Shown in pieces: positions 18,904 to 26,417 of a DNA stretch of 64,000 nucleotides. Source of the DNA: Algoriphagus sanaruensis (GTDB taxonomy: Bacteria > Bacteroidota > Bacteroidia > Cytophagales > Cyclobacteriaceae). The DNA lies in assembly GCF_001593605.1 (NCBI RefSeq), contig NZ_CP012836.1, positions 3,290,501 to 3,354,500 on the forward strand, read 5' to 3'. Position numbers and translations under genes: made by a program. Below the pieces are notes generated by a model. The model ran no database searches and was not told the origin of the DNA. It was given only the letters and a program-made list of their open reading frames with translations. How positions within the stretch are numbered: the stretch's first letter is position 1; each line of letters begins with the position of its first letter.

Positions 18904-19715
18904 TAGTTGAATGGCGAGTCTTTTTCTTTTGCCATCTGATTATAGACAATTCCGTCGAGAATTCCCGGCATCCATTTATTGAGAAAAACGGCCATTTTTC
19001 CTTGCAAGGTCAACACGATGTCTCGTTTCCGATTTAGGGTTGCTTTCAGTATATGTTCAGCTACTTCCGCTGAAGTCATCATTTTAGCTTCGTCTCTCGG
19101 AGATTCTCCTTGAGAAGAACCATCCGCAGTTAGCGCAATATTTCGAATGTTGGATTCAGTAAAACCAGGAGCGACAACCAATACATGAACTCCCTTTTTC
19201 ATCACTTCAGTACGAAGAGATTCAAAAAATCCATTCATTGCATATTTGCTGGCGGTGTAGGCTGTTCGAGCTGGAGTACCTCGATAGCCGTTGATAGAGG
19301 AAATGCCAATGATCGAACCTTTGGATTCCAGAATTGCAGGAAGGCAATATTTGGTGGCATATACCGATCCATAAAAGTTAGTATCCATCACCTTTTTGAA
19401 AACTTCCAGGTCCATGGCTTCAAAAAGTGCTCGCATACCGATTCCGGCATTATTGATCAACACATCGATTCTCCCAAAATGCTTCAAGGTTTCCTCCGCC
19501 AAATTTTGATTGTCTTTCTCGGAGGCAGCATCCGCCAAAATCGAAATCGCATCGACCCCTTTTGACTTGAGTTTAAGAAGAGAGTTTTGAAGTTTTTCTG
19601 GATTTCTACCCGTAATGGCGATTTTGGCGCCTTCCCGACCAAAAACCTCCGCACACGCTTCACCGATTCCTGAAGTGGCTCCGGTGATGATTACGACTTT
19701 GTCTTTGAATTTCAT
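18903..19715 (-). CDS. SDR family oxidoreductase
   Basis: A 270-residue classical short-chain dehydrogenase. The Rossmann motif TGATSGIGEA is at residues 11-20, NNAG (INNAGIGMRA) near 90, catalytic Ser in IGISSINGY and Tyr/Lys in YTASKYAMN near 154. A C-terminal segment (AVFLNKWMPGILDGIVYNQM) is hydrophobic and may touch the membrane. Substrate unknown. The ATG at 19715 is chosen because homology starts at MKFKDKVVIITG; an in-frame ATG 30 bases upstream adds nothing recognisable. A near-consensus -7 box, TATCTTTA, lies at 19733-19740 (minus). It is translationally coupled to the large helicase downstream. Confidence 0.9.
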   Translation of the reverse strand: MKFKDKVVIITGATSGIGEACAEVFGREGAKIAITGRNPEKLQNSLLKLKSKGVDAISILADAASEKDNQNLAEETLKHFGRIDVLINNAGIGMRALFEAMDLEVFKKVMDTNFYGSVYATKYCLPAILESKGSIIGISSINGYRGTPARTAYTASKYAMNGFFESLRTEVMKKGVHVLVVAPGFTESNIRNIALTADGSSQGESPRDEAKMMTSAEVAEHILKATLNRKRDIVLTLQGKMAVFLNKWMPGILDGIVYNQMAKEKDSPFN

Positions 19716-19788
19716 GTTACCTATTTGAGGGCTAAAGATAGGCAATCAGAGTTTTTATTCCCCAACAGGTCATCTCCCCCTTTTTACC

Positions 19789-19796
19789 TAATTTTG
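19789..19796 (+). promoter_or_regulatory. Bacteroidota -7 box (TAATTTTG) for rlmD
   Basis: TAATTTTG fits the Bacteroidota consensus TAnnTTTG and ends 5 bases before the ATG at 19802. No clear -33 TTG is seen at the expected distance. The transcript would start almost at the start codon. Confidence 0.45.
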
Positions 19797-19801
19797 CACC
19801 C

Positions 19802-21208
19802 ATGTCGAGAAAAATGAAAAATAAGGTCATCACCAACCTCTTGATCGAGCGCATTGCATCTGAAGGCAAATGTGTTGGACATCATGAAGGGAAAGTGGTG
19901 TTTGTCTCAGGAGTAGCACCCGGTGATGTTGTTGATGTCCGGATTACAAAGGGTAAAAGTTCATTCATGGAGGGTGAGGCTATCCGATTCCACGAATATT
20001 CCAAGGATAGAATCGAACCCTTCTGTTCTCATTTTGGAACATGCGGAGGCTGCAAGTGGCAACACATCAACTATGATCTACAAAAGACCTACAAGCGTCA
20101 GCAAGTGGTGGATCAATTTGAGCGGATTGCTAAAGTTCCGACCCCAGAAGTAGCTCCGACACTTGGTTCCAAGCAGATTCAATACTACCGAAACAAACTA
20201 GATTTCACCTTTTCCAACAAAAAATGGTTGACTCTTGATCAAATTAGATCTGAGGCTGAATTTGACCGAAACGCTTTGGGATTCCATATTCCTAAAATGT
20301 TTGATAAAATCATCGACATCGAGCATTGCTACCTTCAGGGAGGAATTTCCAACGAAGTTCGAAATGCGCTTAGAGAATTTGCCCTAGCGGGAAAATTCAG
20401 CTTCTATGACATCCGTGAGCAAGTAGGCCTCTTACGAAACTTGATCATCCGTACCACCAGCACCGGGCAAACTATGGTAATTGTTCAATTTGGTGAAAAT
20501 GACCCCGAGTCAATTAAAGTTGTGATGGAGTTTTTGAAGGACCGTTTCCCAGAAATCACCTCCCTGCTTTACGTGATCAATACCAAAGGCAATGAAACCT
20601 TTCATGATTTGGAATTGGTGACTTATGCTGGACTGCCATACATCGAAGAGGAAATGGAAGGACTCAAATTCAGAGTTGGTCCAAAATCCTTTTACCAAAC
20701 CAATTCAGAGCAGGCTTATGAACTCTACAAGGTGGCTCGGGATTTTGCCCAGCTAAAAGGGGATGAAGTAGTATATGACCTTTACACCGGAACAGGGACG
20801 ATTGCTAATTTTGTGGCCAAGCAAGCCAAGCAGGTAATCGGAGTGGAATATGTCGAGGCAGCCATCGAAGATGCCAAGCTAAATTCCCAAATCAATGGGA
20901 TTGAAAATACGCTTTTCTATGCCGGGGATATGAAGGATATTCTCAATGAGGAATTCATTTCCAATCATGCCAAACCTGATGTAATAATCACCGATCCACC
21001 TCGAGCCGGAATGGATGAAAAAGTAGTTCAAATGCTGCTTAGGCTGGAAGCACCAACCATCGTTTATGTCTCCTGTAACCCGGCAACTCAGGCAAGAGAT
21101 TTGGCTCTTTTGGGAGAGAAATATCAAGTCGAAAAAGTCCAGCCTGTGGACATGTTTCCTCAGACTTATCATGTAGAAAATGTCGTACGCTTAACCCTCA
21201 AATCATGA
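19802..21208 (+). CDS. rlmD: 23S rRNA (uracil-C5)-methyltransferase, RlmD/TrmA family
   Basis: A 468-residue SAM-dependent RNA methyltransferase. An N-terminal TRAM domain (about residues 5-65) precedes a 4Fe-4S site with cysteines in FCSHFGTCGGCKWQH (near residues 77-87) and the fourth in EHCYLQGG near 177. SAM binding is at VYDLYTGTGTIANFVA near 325, then DPPRAGMDEKVV near 398, and the catalytic Cys in VSCNPATQARDL near 424. RlmD methylates U1939 of 23S rRNA in E. coli; assignment to that site is by family. An in-frame ATG at 19814 is an alternative start. The stop overlaps the next small gene by 4 bases (ATGA). Confidence 0.92.
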   Translation: MSRKMKNKVITNLLIERIASEGKCVGHHEGKVVFVSGVAPGDVVDVRITKGKSSFMEGEAIRFHEYSKDRIEPFCSHFGTCGGCKWQHINYDLQKTYKRQQVVDQFERIAKVPTPEVAPTLGSKQIQYYRNKLDFTFSNKKWLTLDQIRSEAEFDRNALGFHIPKMFDKIIDIEHCYLQGGISNEVRNALREFALAGKFSFYDIREQVGLLRNLIIRTTSTGQTMVIVQFGENDPESIKVVMEFLKDRFPEITSLLYVINTKGNETFHDLELVTYAGLPYIEEEMEGLKFRVGPKSFYQTNSEQAYELYKVARDFAQLKGDEVVYDLYTGTGTIANFVAKQAKQVIGVEYVEAAIEDAKLNSQINGIENTLFYAGDMKDILNEEFISNHAKPDVIITDPPRAGMDEKVVQMLLRLEAPTIVYVSCNPATQARDLALLGEKYQVEKVQPVDMFPQTYHVENVVRLTLKS

Positions 21209-21582
21209 TCTCAGATTTCAACGATCCAGAGCTAAACGGAAAATATCTCGGTACCATCACGAGCGACTTTGTGAAGATCTCAGACTACCTCAAAGAAGCT
21301 GCCTATCAGATCAAATCCAGAGGGTTCTCTGACTATCCCATTTTTCCAATTTCCAAGGAAATGCAACCTATCGGAAAGATCTTTATCGGGAAGGAAGAGA
21401 AAGGTTTGGACTGGAATTATTTCATGACCTATGTCGATGAATTTATCCAGCGAAAACTGATTGCAGAAGAAGCTTTGGAGGAATTCAAAAAGGCCTATAA
21501 AGATCCCGACGAGTTCTGTTGCTTATTCGTTATGGACGGTGCGTTTACCAGTTTCGTCTATATTCCTTATCCAAACGATTAA
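21205..21582 (+). CDS. Conserved hypothetical protein coupled to rlmD
   Basis: A 125-residue soluble, acidic protein that I do not recognise as a named family. No signal peptide or membrane helix is visible. Near its end is DEFCCLFVMDGAFTSFVYIPYP, with two adjacent Cys. It overlaps rlmD by 4 bases and is followed directly by a strong terminator, so the two genes form a complete operon. A link to RNA modification is only contextual. Confidence 0.75.
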   Translation: MISDFNDPELNGKYLGTITSDFVKISDYLKEAAYQIKSRGFSDYPIFPISKEMQPIGKIFIGKEEKGLDWNYFMTYVDEFIQRKLIAEEALEEFKKAYKDPDEFCCLFVMDGAFTSFVYIPYPND

Positions 21583-21583
21583 T

Positions 21584-21623
21584 AAAAAAAGGCTTCAGCA
21601 TAAAATAACCTGAAGCCTTTTTT
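21584..21623 (+). terminator. Bidirectional intrinsic terminator after the rlmD operon
   Basis: AAAAAAGGCTTCAG and CTGAAGCCTTTTTT form a perfect 14-bp stem over an 11-nt loop, with the A/T runs giving a U-tract on either strand. It begins two bases after the stop codon of the 125-residue gene. Confidence 0.93.
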
Positions 21624-21745
21624 ATAACTACTAATCAGTAGCTTATAGGTAATCACTTTTAGAATTTTTTTAACTCTAAATTCCTTCCTTTTCATAATCA
21701 ATACAAAAGCAATTACTTTAGGCTTCTGTCTAAAACGCTAAATCC

Positions 21746-23221
21746 TTGACTTCCAAAATCCTGCTTGAAATCGAAAACGCCCAGGTGAATTACCTGGGAA
21801 AGGCTACTTTTTATCAGCTCAATTTCATTTGGCAGGAAGGCCAACAATGGGCAATCACCGGAGATTCAGGCAGGGAATTGACTGCATTCTTAGAAACTTT
21901 GAGAGGGTCTACCCACCTACCGAAAGGCAGAATTTCGAGGACATTTGCTTCGGAATATATCGCTCAAAAAACAGATGAAGGTAGCGTTCACAGCTTTCGA
22001 GATTTGATCGCTTACGTGTCCCAACAGTACCGATTCCGGAACAAATCCAACCTCCAAAACTTCTATTTTCAGCAGCGATTTAACAGTTCTGAAGCAGATG
22101 AAGCAGCTACCGTTAGCGCGTATTTGAAAGAAAATTCCACACCCATTCCTGGACCTTGGACGCTTGAAAAAGTAGCCGCTTTATTTCGACTCACTCCCCT
22201 TTTGGATTCCTCAATTTTGATGCTTTCTAATGGAGAAACCAGGCGACTTGCATTGGCTTTGGGACTGCTCCGTCAACCCAAAATCTACCTTATGGATCAA
22301 CCCATGACTGGTCTGGATCAGGAAAGTCGGGCGGCATTTGGAGATTTTCTTAAAGCCATCATTTCAGAGGGAATTCATGTGCTTATCACCACCTCTTCGG
22401 CCGAAATTCCTGAAGGAATTACCCATGTAGGAGAGTTAAAATCTAGTGGAAAAATTCAGATTTGGGAACGAGAAAATTACTCATTGAACAAAAATCAATC
22501 TAAAGATTTACCATGGAATAGTGATGTCATGAAAGCACTTTTGGAGGGATTACCTAAGGCAGAAAATGAGGTAATCCGACTCGAAAACGTGAGCATTCGA
22601 TATGGTGAAAAGACCATTCTCAACCAGGTCAATTGGCAGGTAAATCCTGGTGAACGATGGCAACTGAAAGGAAAAAACGGGTCCGGAAAATCTACTTTAA
22701 TCAGCCTTCTGATCGGTGAAAATCCCCAAGCCTATTCCCAAAATTTCTGGCTTTTTGGACGAAAAAGAGGAAGTGGGGAAAGCATTTGGGATGTCAAGCG
22801 ACCGATTGGATTTGTAGCTCCTGAATTGGTCCGCTTTTTTCCGTCTAACCAAACTGTTCGAAAAGTAATTCTTTCCGGCTTTTTCGATACAATGGGTTTA
22901 TTCAAGAAAACCACCGCTGAACAAGAGTCAAAAATGAATCAATGGCTTCAACTTTTTAATTTGGAGACATTTGCAAACCTTCCCATCCAGCGTATTCCTT
23001 TGGAACAGCAGCGCTGGACTTTATTGGCTAGAGCACTGATCAAAGCTCCCAAACTGCTTATTTTGGATGAAGCTTCGCAGGGAATGGATGAAAGACAGCG
23101 AGTGATTTTTAGAGAAACAGTGCAGAAAATCCTAGAGCTCACTCCGATTACTCTTATTTATGTGAGTCACTATCAAGAAGATATTCCAGAAAATGTGGAT
23201 AGAATTTTTGAATTGAGTTAG
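21746..23221 (+). CDS. ModF-like double-ABC ATPase with one degenerate site
   Basis: A 491-residue protein with two ABC ATPase domains and no membrane segment. Domain 1 has a broken Walker A (GDSGRELT, Lys replaced by Glu), a signature LSNGETRR near residue 159 and YLMDQPMTGLD near 182 (catalytic Glu replaced by Gln). Domain 2 has an intact Walker A (GKNGSGKST near 309), an abnormal signature (IPLEQQRW near 418) and intact LLILDEASQGMD. Pairing the intact P-loop of domain 2 with the good signature of domain 1 leaves one working ATP site. ModF and relatives have this layout; the transported or regulated partner is unknown. The start must be TTG at 21746: an in-frame TAA lies at 21731 and no ATG or GTG in between. 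Confidence 0.82.
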   Translation: MTSKILLEIENAQVNYLGKATFYQLNFIWQEGQQWAITGDSGRELTAFLETLRGSTHLPKGRISRTFASEYIAQKTDEGSVHSFRDLIAYVSQQYRFRNKSNLQNFYFQQRFNSSEADEAATVSAYLKENSTPIPGPWTLEKVAALFRLTPLLDSSILMLSNGETRRLALALGLLRQPKIYLMDQPMTGLDQESRAAFGDFLKAIISEGIHVLITTSSAEIPEGITHVGELKSSGKIQIWERENYSLNKNQSKDLPWNSDVMKALLEGLPKAENEVIRLENVSIRYGEKTILNQVNWQVNPGERWQLKGKNGSGKSTLISLLIGENPQAYSQNFWLFGRKRGSGESIWDVKRPIGFVAPELVRFFPSNQTVRKVILSGFFDTMGLFKKTTAEQESKMNQWLQLFNLETFANLPIQRIPLEQQRWTLLARALIKAPKLLILDEASQGMDERQRVIFRETVQKILELTPITLIYVSHYQEDIPENVDRIFELS

Positions 23222-23307
23222 GCCTCAATTGCACCGAATTATTTGACAAACGGGATATATTTCCAAATTACACTCGCTATTTTTCAGATTATCACCGAAT
23301 TGTTACC

Positions 23308-24570
23308 ATGAGAAGCAGAAGATCTTTCATCCAAAAACTTGGATTGGGAATGGCTATTCCATCTATTTCCGGTTTTGATTTTCCATCCCCTGCTCTTCCT
23401 TCCTTCCCAAAATCTACCTTAGAAGGAGAAGAATATTGGTCAGAGCTTCGAAAGCAATTTCCATTGACAGCTGATCGGATATACCTCAATAATGGAACTT
23501 TTGGACCTGCTCCTTTTTCCGTCTTGCAAGCCATGGAAGCGAGTAATCTAAAAATCAATACTTCTGGGGAATACGGAAATTCCGATCAAGAGAGAATCAA
23601 GTTGGCTGAGTTCTTCGGGATAAAACCGACTGAATTTTCAATCACCCACAACACCACCGAGGGAATCAATATTATGGCCTTTGGGGTACCGATGAAAGCT
23701 GGGGATGAAGTTATTCTTACTACCCACGAGCATGCTGGAAATGCCCTTCCATGGCTGAATCGAGCTAAACTAGACGGAATAGTACTTCGAACATTTGAAC
23801 CCAAATCCACGCAAACGGAAAATCTGACTGAAATTCAAAAACTGATTAATCCTCGAACCAAGGTCATTGCAATCCCTCATGTCACTTGTACCACAGGTTT
23901 GGTATTTCCAATCAAAGAAATATGTGACATGGCTCGGAAAACGGGAATTCTGACTGCAATCGATGGGGCCCATGGCGCAGGAACCTTTGATTTGGACTTG
24001 TATGACTTAGGCTGTGATTTCTATGCAGGCTGTTTTCATAAGTGGATGCTAGGTCCCAGCGGCACAGCTTTTCTTTTTGTGAAAGAAGAGTCTCTGGAAA
24101 AGCTTAAACCAGTCATGATCGGAGGACACTCAGACATCGGTTGGGATTTGACTGTAAATCCTCCTGAATTCAAGGGTTATGTGCCTTCAGCCAGACGGTT
24201 TGACTATGGCACTCAAAGCAAAACCTTGGCCGTCGGTATGGTAGCGGCAGCTGATTTTCACACCCAAATCGGAAAAGAAAAAATTGAGGTCCGAGTCCGG
24301 GAATTGAATCAATATTTATTTGAAGGACTTCAGCAGCTAGGTTCTAAACTGGAAATATTAACTCCCGAAGAAAAAGAATCTAGAATAGCCGTTTTATCCT
24401 TTCGGCCAAAGAATATGGATTTCACTGCTTGCGGAGCGGAACTAGGAAAGGCTGGCTTTCGCGTAAGGTTAGTCCATGAAGGTAAGGTTAATGCGGTTCG
24501 AGTTTCTACCCACATTTACAACAACAAGAAGGAACTCGATGCGTTTTTGAACAAACTAGATCGAACTTAG
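23308..24570 (+). CDS. Tat-exported class V aminotransferase-fold protein
   Basis: A 420-residue PLP-dependent enzyme of the class V aminotransferase family (isopenicillin-N epimerase / cysteine desulfurase-like). The N-terminus has a twin-arginine signal, SRRSFIQKLGLGM, followed by a short hydrophobic stretch. The PLP Lys is in HKWMLGPSG near residue 245 and the preceding IDGAHGAGTFD carries the cofactor-ring Asp. Other family segments are NNGTFGPAP near the start and THNTTEGINI. Substrate not identifiable; such Tat-type members are annotated only as aminotransferase class V-fold. Convergent with the next gene: the two stop codons are one base apart. Confidence 0.88.
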   Translation: MRSRRSFIQKLGLGMAIPSISGFDFPSPALPSFPKSTLEGEEYWSELRKQFPLTADRIYLNNGTFGPAPFSVLQAMEASNLKINTSGEYGNSDQERIKLAEFFGIKPTEFSITHNTTEGINIMAFGVPMKAGDEVILTTHEHAGNALPWLNRAKLDGIVLRTFEPKSTQTENLTEIQKLINPRTKVIAIPHVTCTTGLVFPIKEICDMARKTGILTAIDGAHGAGTFDLDLYDLGCDFYAGCFHKWMLGPSGTAFLFVKEESLEKLKPVMIGGHSDIGWDLTVNPPEFKGYVPSARRFDYGTQSKTLAVGMVAAADFHTQIGKEKIEVRVRELNQYLFEGLQQLGSKLEILTPEEKESRIAVLSFRPKNMDFTACGAELGKAGFRVRLVHEGKVNAVRVSTHIYNNKKELDAFLNKLDRT

Positions 24571-24571
24571 C

Positions 24572-24949
24572 CTAGCGCTTTTTCTTTAATTCTGCCCTCA
24601 GTTTGGCTTCTTCGTCCCTAAACTGAGCAATCTGACTTATCAATTCCAAAGGGAGATCCTGATCAAATGGAAACTGAATTGCCCCTTTGGAAGTCACGTA
24701 TCCAGACAGTTCATTTTTAAATTCTGATACTCCAGACCCTGTAGGATAATATCCCATATGTTTTTTTGCGGCAGCATAATATACCAAGACCTCCGTGGTC
24801 TTAAATGCCGGCATACTATAACTGATCACCTCTTTGGCATGGGGAAGTGCTTCTCGAAGGGTTTCTCTCATTTGCTGGAGCTTAGCTTGAATCTCTGGAG
24901 GGAACCAAGAAAAGTATTCTTCAACAGAGGTAGGTTTTGGGTTCATCAT
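24572..24949 (-). CDS. DUF1801 (YdhG/YdeI-type) protein
   Basis: A 125-residue protein of the DUF1801 family, also called iron chaperone-like after a fungal-frataxin-like relative. Motifs are TSVEEYFSWFPPEIQAKLQQ, ALPHAKEVISYSMPAFK and VYYAAAKKHMGYYPTGSG. The ATG at 24949 (or 24946) is preferred over one at 24979, because the longer form would run across the promoter box of the divergent mazG gene at 24965. Function in bacteria is not settled. Confidence 0.85.
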   Translation of the reverse strand: MMNPKPTSVEEYFSWFPPEIQAKLQQMRETLREALPHAKEVISYSMPAFKTTEVLVYYAAAKKHMGYYPTGSGVSEFKNELSGYVTSKGAIQFPFDQDLPLELISQIAQFRDEEAKLRAELKKKR

Positions 24950-24964
24950 TGAGTCTGGGATTTT

Positions 24965-24972
24965 TATCTTTG
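24965..24972 (+). promoter_or_regulatory. Bacteroidota -7 box (TATCTTTG) for the mazG gene
   Basis: TATCTTTG matches TAnnTTTG exactly, 17 bases before the ATG at 24990. No well-placed -33 element is obvious. Confidence 0.45.
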
Positions 24973-24989
24973 GAATCAAGACTCAAATT

Positions 24990-25328
24990 ATGGAAAAAAA
25001 TCTCACCATCGCTCAAGCTCAAGAACTCGTAGATCAATGGATCAAAACCGTCGGGGTTCGGTATTTCAATGAACTTACCAACATGACTATTCTGATGGAG
25101 GAGGTTGGGGAACTGGCCCGAATCATGTCCAGAACCTACGGGGAACAGTCTTTCAAAGAATCCGACAAAGGCAAAGACCTAGGAGATGAGATGGCAGACG
25201 TGCTGTGGGTTTTGATCTGCCTAGCCAATCAAACCGGAGTGGATCTGACCAAAGCTTTGGAGAAAAACTTTGAGAAAAAGAACATCCGGGATCTGGATCG
25301 GCATAAGAATAATGAGAAGTTGAAATGA
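24990..25328 (+). CDS. MazG-type nucleoside triphosphate pyrophosphohydrolase
   Basis: A 112-residue all-alpha NTP pyrophosphatase. The metal-binding pattern is complete: LMEEVGELARIM (EExxE) near residue 32 and DLGDEMADVLWVL (ExxD) near 65. Single-domain MazG proteins of this size hydrolyse non-canonical or excess (d)NTPs to the monophosphate plus PPi. It is a single gene between a divergent DUF1801 gene and a convergent one. Confidence 0.88.
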   Translation: MEKNLTIAQAQELVDQWIKTVGVRYFNELTNMTILMEEVGELARIMSRTYGEQSFKESDKGKDLGDEMADVLWVLICLANQTGVDLTKALEKNFEKKNIRDLDRHKNNEKLK

Positions 25329-25350
25329 TAAAACCTATTACATGAGAAAT

Positions 25351-26217
25351 CTAGTGCTGAATAATAATGCAGACCATTTTTGAATTTGGATTTAGAAAAA
25401 CATATAGATCTCCATCGGCCCAAAAATTCATTCTGCCTAAAAGTTCAGCATAATATCCTTCGTCAGGAACTTCGATATTGGCTCTTTTAAGTTTAATATC
25501 AACACCTCTTCCAAATTGTGCTACAAATCTCATTAGTTCTCCAGTCTTAGGACAGTTTAGAATTTGTGGATTTTGAATCCAATGAGGCACACCCAAGTAA
25601 CCTGGATTTTCTTCAAAGAAATCCGGCATTTTCTTTAGCTTTTTTGATTTTAGGAATTGCTTTTCATAAACTAACTCTGTGTCAGACTTGACATTGTCAT
25701 CTTCATAATCTGAATTTGTATAGGCTTCAGGGTCCCATATTTGAGGATGCATTGGATCGGAATAATCTAGAAAAAGTTGCAAAAAGCTTCCATAAATTGG
25801 AGCTGCCAAATTAAGATCGAAGGGAAGCCATTCCAATCCTTCTGTTTTCGGAGAAAGCGTTCCTAGAAATTGAAATGAGGGACAAGCACCTAGCTTCGGT
25901 AATTGAAAGCCTTCAGGTAATTCTCCTCCTAAAAAAGAATATCCTTCCTTTGCTGCCTTTAATGCAAAATAGTCATGAATTGGGGCTGAGAAGTATGGGA
26001 AACCTTTTTCATCTTCTTCAAGCTCTAATAGATCTTGGAATTCATACTGCCAGTTAAACTTTTTGATCAGTTTACCATTTTCAAAAACCAGCTCCAAGGC
26101 ATCAGCACTACTTTTAGCCAAAGACCCTGAAATAGCTTGGGTATTTAAAAACCTATAACATTGTTCATCTCCATTTAATCGTACCTCAGATCCTTCAAGA
26201 AAAATTTTTTGCTTCAT
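25351..26217 (-). CDS. DUF1963-like (YwqG-type) hypothetical protein
   Basis: A 288-residue soluble protein without signal peptide. The pattern GGELPEGFQLPKLGACPSFQ, FLGTL, GVPHWIQNPQILNCPKTGE followed by MRFVAQFG, and a terminal FWADGDLYVFLN recalls the DUF1963/YwqG family, in which a Cys-Pro follows a Gly-x-Pro-x-W-x-Q stretch. The match is by eye and moderate. Function is unknown. It is monocistronic; the 200 bases upstream hold only a small TGACT/AGTCA inverted repeat. Confidence 0.6.
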   Translation of the reverse strand: MKQKIFLEGSEVRLNGDEQCYRFLNTQAISGSLAKSSADALELVFENGKLIKKFNWQYEFQDLLELEEDEKGFPYFSAPIHDYFALKAAKEGYSFLGGELPEGFQLPKLGACPSFQFLGTLSPKTEGLEWLPFDLNLAAPIYGSFLQLFLDYSDPMHPQIWDPEAYTNSDYEDDNVKSDTELVYEKQFLKSKKLKKMPDFFEENPGYLGVPHWIQNPQILNCPKTGELMRFVAQFGRGVDIKLKRANIEVPDEGYYAELLGRMNFWADGDLYVFLNPNSKMVCIIIQH

Positions 26218-26417
26218 AATCTAAATTTGTAATAGCAAGGTCTAAAACAGATTATTAATCACTTGCCATTTTCAAGTCTTTATAATTTGATTTTCATTTG
26301 CCAAATATCCTGTCCCGATCTTTCATCAGGAGAATCTCGCAAGTCATATAAGCATTCCAGTGTGTGACTTTTTAGTCATGCTCGATTTCATCATTCTTAT
26401 TTTCTGTCCCAAGGATT

